A stretch of DNA of 64,000 nt from Lysinibacter cavernae (GCF_011758565.1 NZ_JAAMOX010000001.1:186001-250000), one strand, 5' to 3'; shown: positions 18,595 through 27,687, counted from the stretch's first letter. Notes: generated by a model from the letters alone, not told the origin. Made by a program: numbers and translations.

Positions 18595-20367
18595 ATGACC
18601 GATCAGACTCTTCAGGCAGCGCAGCCAGAAAGCCACGTGATTGGGGTCGACTACGGCACCCTGTCCGGCCGCGCCGTCGTCATCCGCGTGTCCGACGGGG
18701 CTCACCTCGGCAGCGCAGTCCATCCGTATCGGCACGCCGTGCTCGACCGTGAGCTCGCGGTCGACGGCGTCGAAGGAACCGTAACCTTGCCGCCGGACTG
18801 GGCGCTGCAGGTGCCGTCCGACTACGTTGACGTGCTCAAACAGGCGGTTCCGGATGCCGTCGCCGCGGCCGGAATCGACCCGTCAACTGTTGTCGGAATC
18901 GGAACGGACTTCACAGCGTGCACCATGGTGCCAACAATTGCGGACGGTACGCCGCTCAACGAGGTGCCTGGCAATGAGCTTCGTCCCCATGCGTACGTCA
19001 AGCTGTGGAAGCATCACGCGGCACAGTCGCATGCCGACCGTATCAACGACCTTGCGCGCGAACGCGGTGAGGCCTGGTTGCCTCGATATGGTGGTTTTAT
19101 CTCAAGCGAATGGGAGTTTGCCAAGGGGCTGCAACTGCTCGAAGAGGACCCAGAGCTCTACGCACTCATGGACCACTGGGTCGAGGCTGCCGACTGGATT
19201 GTCTGGCAGCTCACGGGAGTCTACGTGCGCAACGCCTGCACGGCCGGGTACAAAGGCATCCTGCAGGACGGCGAATATCCGAGCCGTGACTTCCTCGGTG
19301 CGCTCAACCCGGATTTTGCGGGTTTTGCCGAGACGAAGGTTGCCAACACGATCGGCCAGCTTGGTGATTCTGCCGGCGGGTTGAGCGAGCGCGCGGCGGC
19401 GTGGACAGGATTGCCCGCCGGCATCGCGGTGAGCGTTGGCAACGTTGACGCGCATGTCACAGCGCCCTCGGCCCAGGCGGTTGAGCCCGGCCAGATGGTA
19501 GCGATTATGGGCACCTCAACCTGTCACGTCATGAACTCGGATGTCCTCGCGGATGTTCCCGGCATGTGCGGCGTGGTCGACGGCGGCATTATTACCGGCC
19601 TCTACGGATACGAGGCTGGACAATCAGGCGTTGGCGATATCTTCGCCTGGTTTGTCGACAATCAAGTTCCGGGGGCATACGTTGCGGAGGCCGAGCGCCA
19701 AGGCGTCAGTATCCACGAGTACCTGACTGACCTTGCCTCTGCACAAGAGGTTGGCGAGCACGGGTTGATCGCTCTCGACTGGCACAGCGGAAATCGCTCG
19801 GTGCTTGTTGACCATGAGCTTTCCGGAGTGGTGCTTGGTCTCAGGCTGACCACAGAACCTCAGGATGTGTATCGCGCGCTGTTTGAGGCGACCGCGTTTG
19901 GCGCAAGAACAATTGTTGAAACGTTCAACGCGAGCGGCGTTCCCGTGACCGAGTTCATCGCCGCAGGCGGGCTTATCCGAAATGCGTTTCTCATGCAGAT
20001 TTACGCGGATGTTCTGCGAATGCCAATCTCGATTATTGGAAGTGATCAGGGCCCTGCCCTCGGCTCGGCAATTCACGCCGCGGTTGCCGCCGGATGTTAT
20101 GCCTCTGTTGGCGAGGCTGGCACCGCGATGGGCTCTCGGCAGCGTGCCGTCTATACGCCAGACGAGCAACGGGCGGATGCCTACGATCGCCTGTTCGCCG
20201 AGTACACCTTGCTGCACGACACCTTTGGGCGGGGCGGCGGCACAGAATCACAGCCCTCCGCGGGCGGACAGGGCGTGATGCATCGGCTTTCTGCCATGCG
20301 TCGCGAGGTCTTCGCCACAAAACATGCAGCGTCTATCACCCCTGTTGCAGAAGGAGCGACCCGTTGA
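18595..20367 (+). CDS. araB: L-ribulokinase
   Basis: The 590-residue FGGY-family kinase phosphorylates L-ribulose at O5. It shows the N-terminal ATPase-fold phosphate motif VIGVDYGTLSGRAVV, the FTACTMVP segment typical of AraB, and the C-terminal GGLIRNAFLMQIYADVLRMP. Length is slightly above the usual 560. It is first of an araB-araD-araA operon behind operator O3, and its stop overlaps the araD start. The ATG at 18595 has only a weak AGAAAG upstream. Confidence 0.95.
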   Translation: MTDQTLQAAQPESHVIGVDYGTLSGRAVVIRVSDGAHLGSAVHPYRHAVLDRELAVDGVEGTVTLPPDWALQVPSDYVDVLKQAVPDAVAAAGIDPSTVVGIGTDFTACTMVPTIADGTPLNEVPGNELRPHAYVKLWKHHAAQSHADRINDLARERGEAWLPRYGGFISSEWEFAKGLQLLEEDPELYALMDHWVEAADWIVWQLTGVYVRNACTAGYKGILQDGEYPSRDFLGALNPDFAGFAETKVANTIGQLGDSAGGLSERAAAWTGLPAGIAVSVGNVDAHVTAPSAQAVEPGQMVAIMGTSTCHVMNSDVLADVPGMCGVVDGGIITGLYGYEAGQSGVGDIFAWFVDNQVPGAYVAEAERQGVSIHEYLTDLASAQEVGEHGLIALDWHSGNRSVLVDHELSGVVLGLRLTTEPQDVYRALFEATAFGARTIVETFNASGVPVTEFIAAGGLIRNAFLMQIYADVLRMPISIIGSDQGPALGSAIHAAVAAGCYASVGEAGTAMGSRQRAVYTPDEQRADAYDRLFAEYTLLHDTFGRGGGTESQPSAGGQGVMHRLSAMRREVFATKHAASITPVAEGATR

Positions 20368-21056
20368 ACACCCACACGCTTGATTTGGATTCGGCAGTCA
20401 TCGCGACTCGCGCTGAGGTTGCAGAGCTCCATGCTGAGCTCGTGCGATACGGACTCGTGGCGTGGACAGGGGGGAACATCTCGGGACGCGTGCCAGGGCA
20501 CGAACTCATGGTCATTAAGCCGAGCGGTGTGAGTTATGACAACCTCACCCCGGAGAACATGATCCTCTGCACCCTCGACGGCGTGGTTGTTGCGGGTACG
20601 CTCGGTTCCGAGAATTCACCGTCAAGTGATACGGCTGCGCACGCCTACGTGTACCGCAATATGCCTGAGGTTGGGGGAGTTGTGCATACTCACTCGACCT
20701 ACGCCGTGGCCTGGGCGGCGCGCGGCGAGCCGATTCCGTGCGTGATCACGGCTATGGCGGATGAGTTTGGTGGCGACGTCCCGATTGGTCCATTTGCCAT
20801 CATTGGCGACGACTCAATCGGAAAAGGCATCGTTGAAACGCTGACCGGTCACCGGTCGCGGGCCGTCCTCATGCAAAACCATGGTCCGTTTACGATCGGG
20901 CGCGATGCAAGCGATGCGGTGAAAGCCGCGGTCATGCTCGAGGATGTGGCCCGCACGGTGCACGTCGCTCGAAGCGGTGGCGAGCTTGTGTCGATTCCAC
21001 AGGACCGCATTGATTCCCTGTTTCATCGCTACCAGCATGTCTACGGCCAACACTAA
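20364..21056 (+). CDS. araD: L-ribulose-5-phosphate 4-epimerase
   Basis: The 230-residue class II aldolase-like enzyme converts L-ribulose-5-phosphate to D-xylulose-5-phosphate. The phosphate-binding TGGNISGR, the zinc ligands in VVHTHSTYA and the later His in MQNHGPF are present. I chose the TTG at 20364: it overlaps the araB stop (TTGA), has AAGGAG at 20351-20356, and gives the usual length; the frame extends upstream into araB and that part is not coding. The product feeds the pentose phosphate or phosphoketolase pathway. Confidence 0.95.
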   Translation: MNTHTLDLDSAVIATRAEVAELHAELVRYGLVAWTGGNISGRVPGHELMVIKPSGVSYDNLTPENMILCTLDGVVVAGTLGSENSPSSDTAAHAYVYRNMPEVGGVVHTHSTYAVAWAARGEPIPCVITAMADEFGGDVPIGPFAIIGDDSIGKGIVETLTGHRSRAVLMQNHGPFTIGRDASDAVKAAVMLEDVARTVHVARSGGELVSIPQDRIDSLFHRYQHVYGQH

Positions 21057-21089
21057 TTTCTATCTCTCTGACAACACGAAAGTACTCAC

Positions 21090-22613
21090 ATGACGAGAAC
21101 TCCTCTCACAACTTCCCTCGATGACTACGAGGTTTGGTTCCTCACCGGTAGCCAGGCTATGTATGGCGAAGAGACGCTTCGGCAGGTTGCTGAACAATCG
21201 CTTGACCTCGCAGCCCAACTCTCCGATGCCGCAGGCATGCCTATTAGGGTGGTCTGGAAGCCGGTGCTCACCGACCCCGCGGCGATCCGTCGTCAGGTGC
21301 TCGACGCAAACGCCGATGATCGCCTGGTTGGCGTCATCACCTGGATGCATACCTTCTCGCCAGCGAAGATGTGGATCTCAGGTCTTGACCTCCTGCGAAA
21401 GCCAATGCTGCACCTGCATACCCAGCACAACGTGGAGTTGCCGTGGGCGACCATCGACTTTGATTTCATGAACCTGAATCAGGCCGCCCACGGCGACCGG
21501 GAGTTTGGGTACATGCTGACCCGTCTCGGTGTGGCCAGGAAGACGGTTGTTGGGCACGTATCAAACCCGGCCGTGGTCGCAAAGGTTGCCGCGTGGGCTC
21601 GCGCTGCCGCTGGCTGGGCAGCAGTGCATACGCTGAAACTCGCACGATTTGGCGATAACATGCGGTTTGTTGGGGTCACGGAGGGTGATAAGACCGAGGC
21701 GGAGATCCGCTTTGGCGTTCAGGTCAACACATGGGGTGTGAACGAATTAGTTGAGGCCGTTGATGCCGCCACCGACGCGGACGTTGACGCCCTTGTTGCC
21801 GAATATGAGCGCCTCTACGACGTTGCCGATGAGCTCCGCCGCGGCGGCGAGCGTCACGAGTCACTCCGATACTCGGCTCGTATCGAGCTTGGGCTCTTGA
21901 GTTTCCTCGAAGCAGGGGGCTTTGGTGCCTTTACCACTAGCTTTGAGGACCTTGGCGGACTCCGCCAGCTTCCGGGCCTCGCTGTGCAGCGCCTCATGGC
22001 CGCTGGCTATGGATTTGGCGCAGAGGGAGACTGGAAGACTGCCGTTTTGGTGCGTGCGGCAAAGGTGATGGGAGCCGGATTGCCTGGCGGCGCATCCCTG
22101 ATGGAGGACTACACCTATGACATGACGCCTGGCAGGGAGCGCGTGCTCGGGGCTCATATGCTCGAGGTGTGCCCGAGCCTGACGACGACGCGTCCACGGA
22201 TTGAAGTGCATGAGCTGGGAATCGGTGGCAAGGAAGACCCGGTGCGCATGGTTTTTGACGCGGATGCCCGTGAGGGAATTGTTGTGGCCATGTCTGATTT
22301 GCGTGACCGGTTCCGGCTCACGGCAAACGTTGTGGATGTTGTGCCGTTGCCTGAACCGCTCCCAAACCTCCCTGTTGCCCGGGCCGTTTGGAGTCCGCGT
22401 CCGAACTTCGAGACGTCGGCCGCCGCGTGGCTTGTTGCCGGCGCGGCTCACCACACGGTCATGAGCACGCAGGTTGGCGCTGAGGTGTTCACCGACTTTG
22501 CTGACATGGCCGGTGTTGAGTTGTTGCTGATTGACGAGGACACGACGCTGCGTGGGTTTGAGCGAGAGGTGCGATGGAATGCCGCGTATCACCGGCTCAA
22601 CCAGGCGTTGTAG
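21090..22613 (+). CDS. araA: L-arabinose isomerase
   Basis: The 507-residue enzyme interconverts L-arabinose and L-ribulose. It begins with the typical [18 protein letters not shown], contains TPAK-like (FSPAKMW) and [11 protein letters not shown] segments, and ends with the usual VSPRWNFE-like [16 protein letters not shown]. Active-site Glu and metal-binding residues lie in the [16 protein letters not shown] and SLMEDYTYD regions. It completes the araBDA operon (the actinobacterial order B-D-A) and ends at a strong terminator. Confidence 0.97.
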   Translation: MTRTPLTTSLDDYEVWFLTGSQAMYGEETLRQVAEQSLDLAAQLSDAAGMPIRVVWKPVLTDPAAIRRQVLDANADDRLVGVITWMHTFSPAKMWISGLDLLRKPMLHLHTQHNVELPWATIDFDFMNLNQAAHGDREFGYMLTRLGVARKTVVGHVSNPAVVAKVAAWARAAAGWAAVHTLKLARFGDNMRFVGVTEGDKTEAEIRFGVQVNTWGVNELVEAVDAATDADVDALVAEYERLYDVADELRRGGERHESLRYSARIELGLLSFLEAGGFGAFTTSFEDLGGLRQLPGLAVQRLMAAGYGFGAEGDWKTAVLVRAAKVMGAGLPGGASLMEDYTYDMTPGRERVLGAHMLEVCPSLTTTRPRIEVHELGIGGKEDPVRMVFDADAREGIVVAMSDLRDRFRLTANVVDVVPLPEPLPNLPVARAVWSPRPNFETSAAAWLVAGAAHHTVMSTQVGAEVFTDFADMAGVELLLIDEDTTLRGFEREVRWNAAYHRLNQAL

Positions 22614-22645
22614 CTAGGCCGATTCGTTCGTCCGCAGAAGGCATT

Positions 22646-22683
22646 TGGTGCCCTTCTCCGCAGAGGAGAAGGGCACCATTTTT
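22646..22683 (+). terminator. Rho-independent terminator of araBDA
   Basis: TGGTGCCCTTCTC and GAGAAGGGCACCA form a perfect 13-bp stem followed by TTTTTG. Confidence 0.95.
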
Positions 22684-22940
22684 GTTTTGGGGACTGGCGG
22701 GGGTGGGATGCGTTCGTGGTGAAACGGGGCAGGTGGCTTGTCCTAACGAATGTTTGCTTCGCTTTTCGTTGTATTTTGCACACAAAGCAACGGAAAGCAT
22801 TGCCGGTTTCAAAAAAAGCTATGGAAAACGTCGAAACCGTCGTAGCATGGTCACACCCCTCGCGCGACAGCATCCGTCGAGCGAGAGGCGCCATGTTTCA
22901 GAGTTGAAGCAGCCAGCGGCTGAGGAAGCGGTAGGTCCGC
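22684..22940 (+). other. Intergenic stretch with no recognised gene
   Basis: This gap is relatively AT-rich in its centre and probably holds the promoter of the stress-protein/permease pair. I see no clear -35/-10 pair, operator of the LacI type, or RNA motif. Short frames here lack conserved features. Confidence 0.5.
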
Positions 22941-22943
22941 GTG

Positions 22944-23858
22944 ATGAGATACGTTGTTGGGTACACGGCAGACGACAGGGGTCGTAACGCCATCGATCTT
23001 GCTGTGGCGTTCGCGCGGGGCCAAGAGGCCACGCTGAGCCTGGTCATGGTGCTTCCACCAAACGAGCCGTTTCAGGCGGTGTATCCGCCAACAAACGATT
23101 ATGACGATATCTTGGCCGGTCAAGCGAAAACGTGGCTGATCGAGGGCGTCGCGTTGGTTCCCGAAGGTATCAACACGACGGCGGAGATCAGATACGCGCA
23201 CTCTTTCGCCGAGGGACTCATGGCTTCAGCCGCCGAACAACGCGCGGCCATGATCGTGATTGGCACGGCAAAGGGCGCTCTTTTTCAGCGTTCAACTGTT
23301 GGCAGCGTGGCAAACGGCCTCCTGCACGCTTCAACCACGCCGGTTGCCATCGCCCCACTCGGATACCAACCGTCTCGGGAAATCTCCAGAATTACGAGCG
23401 CAGTTGGCAACAGGCAAGGAGCAGATGATGCTCTTGAAGTTGCCATCACATCCGCGCTGAACCGCAACATCCCACTTCGTATTATTTCGCTCCTTGCCCT
23501 TGACACGAGCAGCTCAGACGCCCGCGACCGTGCGCAGAGTCACGCCGACAGAATCCGAGAGGATGTGCTGGCGAGGGTTGAAGGCGCGATTGACGTCACA
23601 GCCTTTGCGGCACACGGTCGAACTATCGAAGAGGCCGTCGAGACCCTTGACTGGGATGACAGCGAGATTGTCATTGTTGGCTCAAGCCGCCTTGCCGAGC
23701 GCAGCAAGCTTTTCATGGGGAGCACCGCAAACAAGATGCTGAGGGTGCTGCCGGTTCCGATGGTTGTGGTTCCTCGGCAATACACCATTCCAGACCACCT
23801 CAACCCGTTCGTCAGTGCCGACGAACTTAACCTCGAATCCTTCGAAGGGGAGGGATAA
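22944..23858 (+). CDS. Universal stress protein with two UspA domains
   Basis: The 304-residue protein is a tandem of two UspA folds (about 1-140 and 150-295). Each ends with an ATP-binding-type segment: IGTAKGALFQRSTVGSVAN in the first and VGSSRLAERSKLFMGSTANK in the second. Such proteins bind ATP and modulate stress responses. Two adjacent starts are possible (GTG 22941, ATG 22944). The gene is five bases upstream of an amino-acid permease gene, suggesting that the Usp modulates that transporter. Confidence 0.88.
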   Translation: MRYVVGYTADDRGRNAIDLAVAFARGQEATLSLVMVLPPNEPFQAVYPPTNDYDDILAGQAKTWLIEGVALVPEGINTTAEIRYAHSFAEGLMASAAEQRAAMIVIGTAKGALFQRSTVGSVANGLLHASTTPVAIAPLGYQPSREISRITSAVGNRQGADDALEVAITSALNRNIPLRIISLLALDTSSSDARDRAQSHADRIREDVLARVEGAIDVTAFAAHGRTIEEAVETLDWDDSEIVIVGSSRLAERSKLFMGSTANKMLRVLPVPMVVVPRQYTIPDHLNPFVSADELNLESFEGEG

Positions 23859-23863
23859 CTACT

Positions 23864-25408
23864 GTGACAAACGTCGTGGAACAACCGTCAACAATTGACG
23901 ACAGCGGCATCACCAAAAAGGGGCTGCCGCAGGGGACCGTTGGTGTGCTCGGCGCCCTGGTCATTGGCCTGTCATGCTGTGCACCCGCCTACACGCTGAC
24001 CGCGGCCGTTGGTCCGGCAGCAAGCGAAGTTGGAGTCCAAACTCCGGCCATCTTCCTCATGGGCTTCATCCCGATGTTCCTGGTTGCCCTCGGCTACCGG
24101 GCACTTAATGATTCGATGCCAGACTCCGGAACCTCGTTTACCTGGGGAACGCGAGCCTTTGGCCCATGGATCGGCTGGATGGGCGGGTGGGGACTCATCG
24201 CCGCAACCGTTCTTGTACTGTCGAACCTGGCAGGTATCGCGGTTGAATTCCTCTATCTGGCCCTGTCAATCATGTTCAATAATCCGTCGATTGCTGAGCT
24301 GAGTGACAATGTTGGTATCAACATCGCCACGTGTCTAGGGTTCATGGCGATGGCTACCGTCATCTCGTACCGGGGAATGACCTCAACGAAGATTTTTCAG
24401 TACGTCACGGTTGCCTTCCAAATGGCGGTGCTTGTCTGGTTCATCGTCGCGATGTTTATTGGCGCGGCCGACCCAAAAAACACCGAGTCTATCCCGGTTG
24501 ATATCTCCTGGTTCAACCCGCTCGAAGTCAGCAGTTTTGGCGTGTTCTCGGCCGGCATCGCGGTCTCGATTTTTGTCTATTGGGGCTGGGATACCGTGCT
24601 CACGATGAACGAAGAAACCAAAGAGTCTAAGGGGCGCTTTTCAACCGCAAGCAAAGCGGCGACCATCCTCATCATCATGCTTGTTGTGCTGTACGTGACC
24701 CTCGCGACCGCCGCGGTTTCGTTTGCCGGCGTTGGCGACGGGCCGACCGGCCTCGGCAATCCAAAGATCGCCGAGAACGTGTTTGCAGCCCTTGCCCATC
24801 CCGTGATGGGCGGTGCCGCTATCTTCCTCGCGTTTGCGGTGCTCCTGAGCTCAGTGGCATCGATCCAGTCGACCGCCGTATCGCCAGCCCGCACGCTGCT
24901 TGCGATGGCCCACTACAAGGCGCTTCCTCCACAGCTGGCCAAGATCCACCCCCGCTTCAAGTCGCCGCACGTCGCGCTGCTGGTGTCGTCGGCTGTTGCC
25001 TCGGTGTTTTATGCCATCATGCGCGTGGTGAGCGAAGACGCGTTGTGGGACACGATCCTGTCACTCGGCATGATGGTGTGCTTCTACTACGGTGTTACGG
25101 CCCTTGCGAGTGTTGCCTACTTCAGGAAGACGGCCTTCAGCTCCTGGAAGGATGCACTGGCCAAGATCATCCTTCCCGGCATTGGTGGTGTGATCCTGTT
25201 CATCACCTTTATCCAAACCACGATCGATAGCATGCAGCCGTCGTTCGGCTCAGGCAAAGAAGTGTTTGGCGTCGGGCTGGTCTTTGTGCTCGGAATGACG
25301 GTTATTCTTGCCGGTATCGTGACGATGATCGTGCAGTCCCGCATCCGACCAGACTTCTTCAAGGGGAAGATTCTCAAACGGGGAACCCATAAAGCCGGAG
25401 ACAAATAG
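23864..25408 (+). CDS. APC-superfamily amino acid permease
   Basis: The 514-residue membrane protein has about 12 helices. It opens with the APC-type segment GTVGVLGALVIGLSCCAPAY and has the helix 3 to 5 pattern of amino-acid/polyamine permeases (FTWGTRAFGPWIGWMGGWG). It probably imports an amino acid or amine with protons; the substrate cannot be told from sequence. The GTG at 23864 has GGGGAGGG upstream and follows the Usp gene by five bases. A terminator follows. Confidence 0.9.
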   Translation: MTNVVEQPSTIDDSGITKKGLPQGTVGVLGALVIGLSCCAPAYTLTAAVGPAASEVGVQTPAIFLMGFIPMFLVALGYRALNDSMPDSGTSFTWGTRAFGPWIGWMGGWGLIAATVLVLSNLAGIAVEFLYLALSIMFNNPSIAELSDNVGINIATCLGFMAMATVISYRGMTSTKIFQYVTVAFQMAVLVWFIVAMFIGAADPKNTESIPVDISWFNPLEVSSFGVFSAGIAVSIFVYWGWDTVLTMNEETKESKGRFSTASKAATILIIMLVVLYVTLATAAVSFAGVGDGPTGLGNPKIAENVFAALAHPVMGGAAIFLAFAVLLSSVASIQSTAVSPARTLLAMAHYKALPPQLAKIHPRFKSPHVALLVSSAVASVFYAIMRVVSEDALWDTILSLGMMVCFYYGVTALASVAYFRKTAFSSWKDALAKIILPGIGGVILFITFIQTTIDSMQPSFGSGKEVFGVGLVFVLGMTVILAGIVTMIVQSRIRPDFFKGKILKRGTHKAGDK

Positions 25409-25417
25409 CGCCGGCGG

Positions 25418-25455
25418 GGAGGACTCAGCACTAACCTGCTGGGTCCTCCTTCTTT
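25418..25455 (+). terminator. Rho-independent terminator after the permease gene
   Basis: GGAGGACTCAGCA pairs with TGCTGGGTCCTCC (13 bp, one G-T pair) and is followed by TTCTTT. Confidence 0.9.
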
Positions 25456-25677
25456 GTACCAGAAAACTTTTTAGCAAACCGTGTAATCATTCTCGCGGTT
25501 GGAACACTAAGAGACATAACCAACGATGCTCCGCTGCTTCAGTGCGGCGTTGCGGTTGTGTTGCTTCTGCGAGGTAACAGCCCCCCAAGGTATCTCGCAG
25601 AACCGCGCCGCGGGGTAGGACATACTAGTCCTCCTATCCCGCGGCAATCTCTGTTAACGGACGCGTTCGTTTCCCGC

Positions 25678-25697
25678 GGCCCGGCCCGGCCCGGCCC
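25678..25697 (+). repeat. GGCCC pentamer x4
   Basis: Four perfect GGCCC units stand just upstream of the heptamer array. Confidence 0.9.
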
Positions 25698-25710
25698 GGT
25701 ATGGTCGGCT

Positions 25711-25850
25711 CGTTGCTCGTTGCTCGTTGCTCGTTGCTCGTTGCTCGTTGCTCGTTGCTCGTTGCTCGTTGCTTGTTGCTTGTTGCTTGTTGCTTGTTGC
25801 TTGTTGCTTGTTGCTTGTTGCTTGTTGCTTGTTGCTTGTTGCTTGTTGCT
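25711..25850 (+). repeat. Heptamer tandem array, 9 x CGTTGCT then 11 x TGTTGCT
   Basis: Nine perfect CGTTGCT units (25711-25773) switch abruptly to eleven perfect TGTTGCT units (25774-25850), followed by a degenerate unit. The block switch suggests that a C-to-T variant arose once and then expanded by slippage. As 7 is not divisible by 3, the array is open in all three frames on each strand, giving repetitive peptides that are not evidence for coding. Confidence 0.95.
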
Positions 25851-25986
25851 TGTTGTCTGATGCTTCACTGCCATTTGCGGTCAGTTCGGGGCTGAGCCAC
25901 CGCAACTTCTCGCTTCAGCAACCACGGCCACTTCTGACGGGCGTACCGGTTCTGCTGCCTGAACTACTGCCCGTGCTGGCACGCTC

Positions 25987-26010
25987 GTCCCGGTCCCGGT
26001 CCCGGTCCCG
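25987..26010 (+). repeat. GTCCCG hexamer x4
   Basis: Four perfect GTCCCG units lie 15 bases before the inverted repeat at 26025. Confidence 0.9.
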
Positions 26011-26024
26011 CGCCCTCACCTAAT

Positions 26025-26080
26025 CGAGGTCGCAAATAATGCTGCATTTTCGAGAAAATCCAGCATTAATTGCGACCTCG
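26025..26080. repeat. Long palindrome, 27-bp arms
   Basis: The left arm (26025-26051, starting CGAGGTCGCAAATAATGC) and the right arm (26054-26080, ending TTAATTGCGACCTCG) are complementary except for two positions, with a two-base centre. There is no T-run, so it is not a standard terminator. It could be a mobile palindromic repeat or a bidirectional hairpin. Confidence 0.9.
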
Positions 26081-26370
26081 AAGTTGCCAGTAGCATCAGT
26101 CGCGCGTCAGGGATGGCATGCTCTGGGTGTGCGTCTGGTGTTCGTCTCATGCGCACGGCACTTTCGAAACGCTCGCCCATACCTGCGATCATGCGAAGTC
26201 ACGGATCTACGAACCAACGCACGAACCCATCTATCCACGCGCGCACGATCTGACGCCCGTGCGCGCTTGTATCCTTGGGTATCCGCGCACTCGCGATCCC
26301 AGGTACTCGTGTACTTGTGCAAAAGCGCGCTCGTGCCCTTGCGTACCTGCACCTGTGCACGCTCGAACTC

Positions 26371-26526
26371 ACGTACGCACGCACGTTCCCACCCACATCC
26401 GATCCCGCGATTGTACGTACGCACGCACGATCTCACCCACGCCTGATCCCGCAAATGCGCAAGTGCGCAAATGTACAGACGCATGAACGCCCTATCTCAC
26501 ACACGCATGAACGCCCTATCCCACAA
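26371..26526 (+). repeat. Degenerate direct repeats in a CA-rich tract
   Basis: Two 44-base units (26371-26414 and 26415-26458) share ACGTACGCACGCACG and a GATCCCGC core. Two 24-base units follow (26479-26502 and 26503-26526), sharing ACGCATGAACGCCCTATC. The plus strand is strikingly poor in G and T from about 26360 to 26640. Confidence 0.75.
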
Positions 26527-26675
26527 ACGCGCAAATACACAAATACACGCATGTATAAAGGCACAAACGAACGCACGCCCCCGCGATCGCACAACTGCAC
26601 ATCCTCACAGACCCACAAACCCGACACCCCACCCGCGACCCTACCGCCCGGGGGTATACATCGGTGCGATCCCAA

Positions 26676-26733
26676 TCGAGGGCGGGAAATCCACCTGATT
26701 TCCCCGCAACGACGGTGGATATCCCGCCCTCGA
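26676..26733. repeat. Inverted repeat, 20-bp arms
   Basis: TCGAGGGCGGGAAATCCACC (26676-26695) and GGTGGATATCCCGCCCTCGA (26714-26733) are complementary except for one position, around an 18-base spacer. It lies about 180 bases upstream of the map start and lacks a T-run. Confidence 0.85.
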
Positions 26734-26916
26734 ATGATGTCGGCTCGTGGAAGGGGGTATTTGTGCCATGTGCCGGGTCAAACGACACTGCTCGCCAGGG
26801 GTGCCACTGGTGGTCGTGCTCGGCTCAAGTATGTTTGCCGTCGCGCCAACACTAGTCTTGTACGCGTACAGAAACGCGCCCTCCTCCGAAGAGTGGGCAC
26901 AACGGAGGGGCATCCA

Positions 26917-27687
26917 ATGATTGAACTACGCACGCCGGCAGAGATCGAAGCGATGAAGCCGGCGGGGGAGTTTGTCGCCTCAACCCTGACCGCGCTTCAT
27001 CAGCGCGCGACGGTTGGTATGAATCTTCTTGAGCTCGACAAGATTGCGCACCGTCTCATCCGCGAGCGGGGTGCGGAGTCGTGCTACCTCGATTACGCGC
27101 CTTCCTTCGGCTCTGGACCCTTTGGATACGTCCTGTGCACCTCGGTCAACGATGCCGTGCTCCACGGCAAGCCGCATTCGTACAGCCTGCAAGACGGTGA
27201 CCTGCTCACCCTTGACTTCGCGGCCAGCGTGGATGGGTGGGTTGCAGATTCCGCGATCAGTTTTGTGGTCGGTACGCCAGACCCTCGCGACCTTGCGCTC
27301 ATCGACGCGACCGAGCGAGCGCTCGCGGCCGCAATCGAGGTTGCCGTCGTTGGCAATAAGACTGGAGATCTTTCGCATGCCATTGGCTCGGTCGCTGCGG
27401 ATGCCGGGCTCAGCGTCAACCTCGAGTTTGGTGGTCACGGTGTCGGCCGGACCATGCACGGCGACCCGCACGTTGCGAATGATGGACGCCAAGGGCGCGG
27501 TTACCCGCTGCGCGAAGGCCTCGTGATCGCAATCGAGCCGTGGTTTATGCAGAGCACCGACAAGCTTGTTACGGCGGCCGACGGGTGGACGCTGAAGAGC
27601 GCCGATGGAAGTCGAACGGCGCACTCAGAGCACACCATCGCGATCACCGCTGATGGTCCGATTGTCCTGACGCAGCGCGCGGAGTAG
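26917..27687 (+). CDS. map: Type I methionine aminopeptidase
   Basis: The 256-residue M24A enzyme removes the initiator methionine. Metal ligands are visible: Asp in LLTLDFAASVDGWVADSA (two), His in FGGHGVGRTMHGDPH, Glu in IAIEPWF and Glu in RTAHSEHTIAI. The start is ATG 26917, with CGGAGGGG upstream and the family-typical opening (IELRTPAEIEAMKPAGEFVA); the frame runs far upstream through repeats, which I exclude. As it is not in the ribosomal-protein/adk cluster, it may be a second Map. Confidence 0.93.
   Translation: MIELRTPAEIEAMKPAGEFVASTLTALHQRATVGMNLLELDKIAHRLIRERGAESCYLDYAPSFGSGPFGYVLCTSVNDAVLHGKPHSYSLQDGDLLTLDFAASVDGWVADSAISFVVGTPDPRDLALIDATERALAAAIEVAVVGNKTGDLSHAIGSVAADAGLSVNLEFGGHGVGRTMHGDPHVANDGRQGRGYPLREGLVIAIEPWFMQSTDKLVTAADGWTLKSADGSRTAHSEHTIAITADGPIVLTQRAE

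Larger units (their letters stand above)
25456..26916. other. Repeat-rich intergenic region, no gene supported
   Basis: About 1.46 kb without a credible gene. It contains GGCCC x4 (25678-25697), a 20-unit heptamer array (25711-25850), GTCCCG x4 (25987-26010), a 27-bp-arm inverted repeat (26025-26080), degenerate CA-rich repeats (about 26190-26640) and a 20-bp-arm inverted repeat (26676-26733). Long open frames here exist only because the repeats lack stops; they encode low-complexity peptides with no family resemblance. Confidence 0.7.

Noticed and set aside
25539-25905. Several long open frames on both strands through the heptamer array, encoding peptides such as LLVARCS or SNKQQAT repeats
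   Set aside because: The array has no stop codon in any frame, so these frames are by-products of the repeat; they lack ribosome binding sites and family features.
26275-26916. A 214-residue N-terminal extension of the methionine aminopeptidase reading frame
   Set aside because: It is translated from CA-rich repeats and an inverted repeat; the family N-terminus and a good ribosome binding site place the start at 26917.
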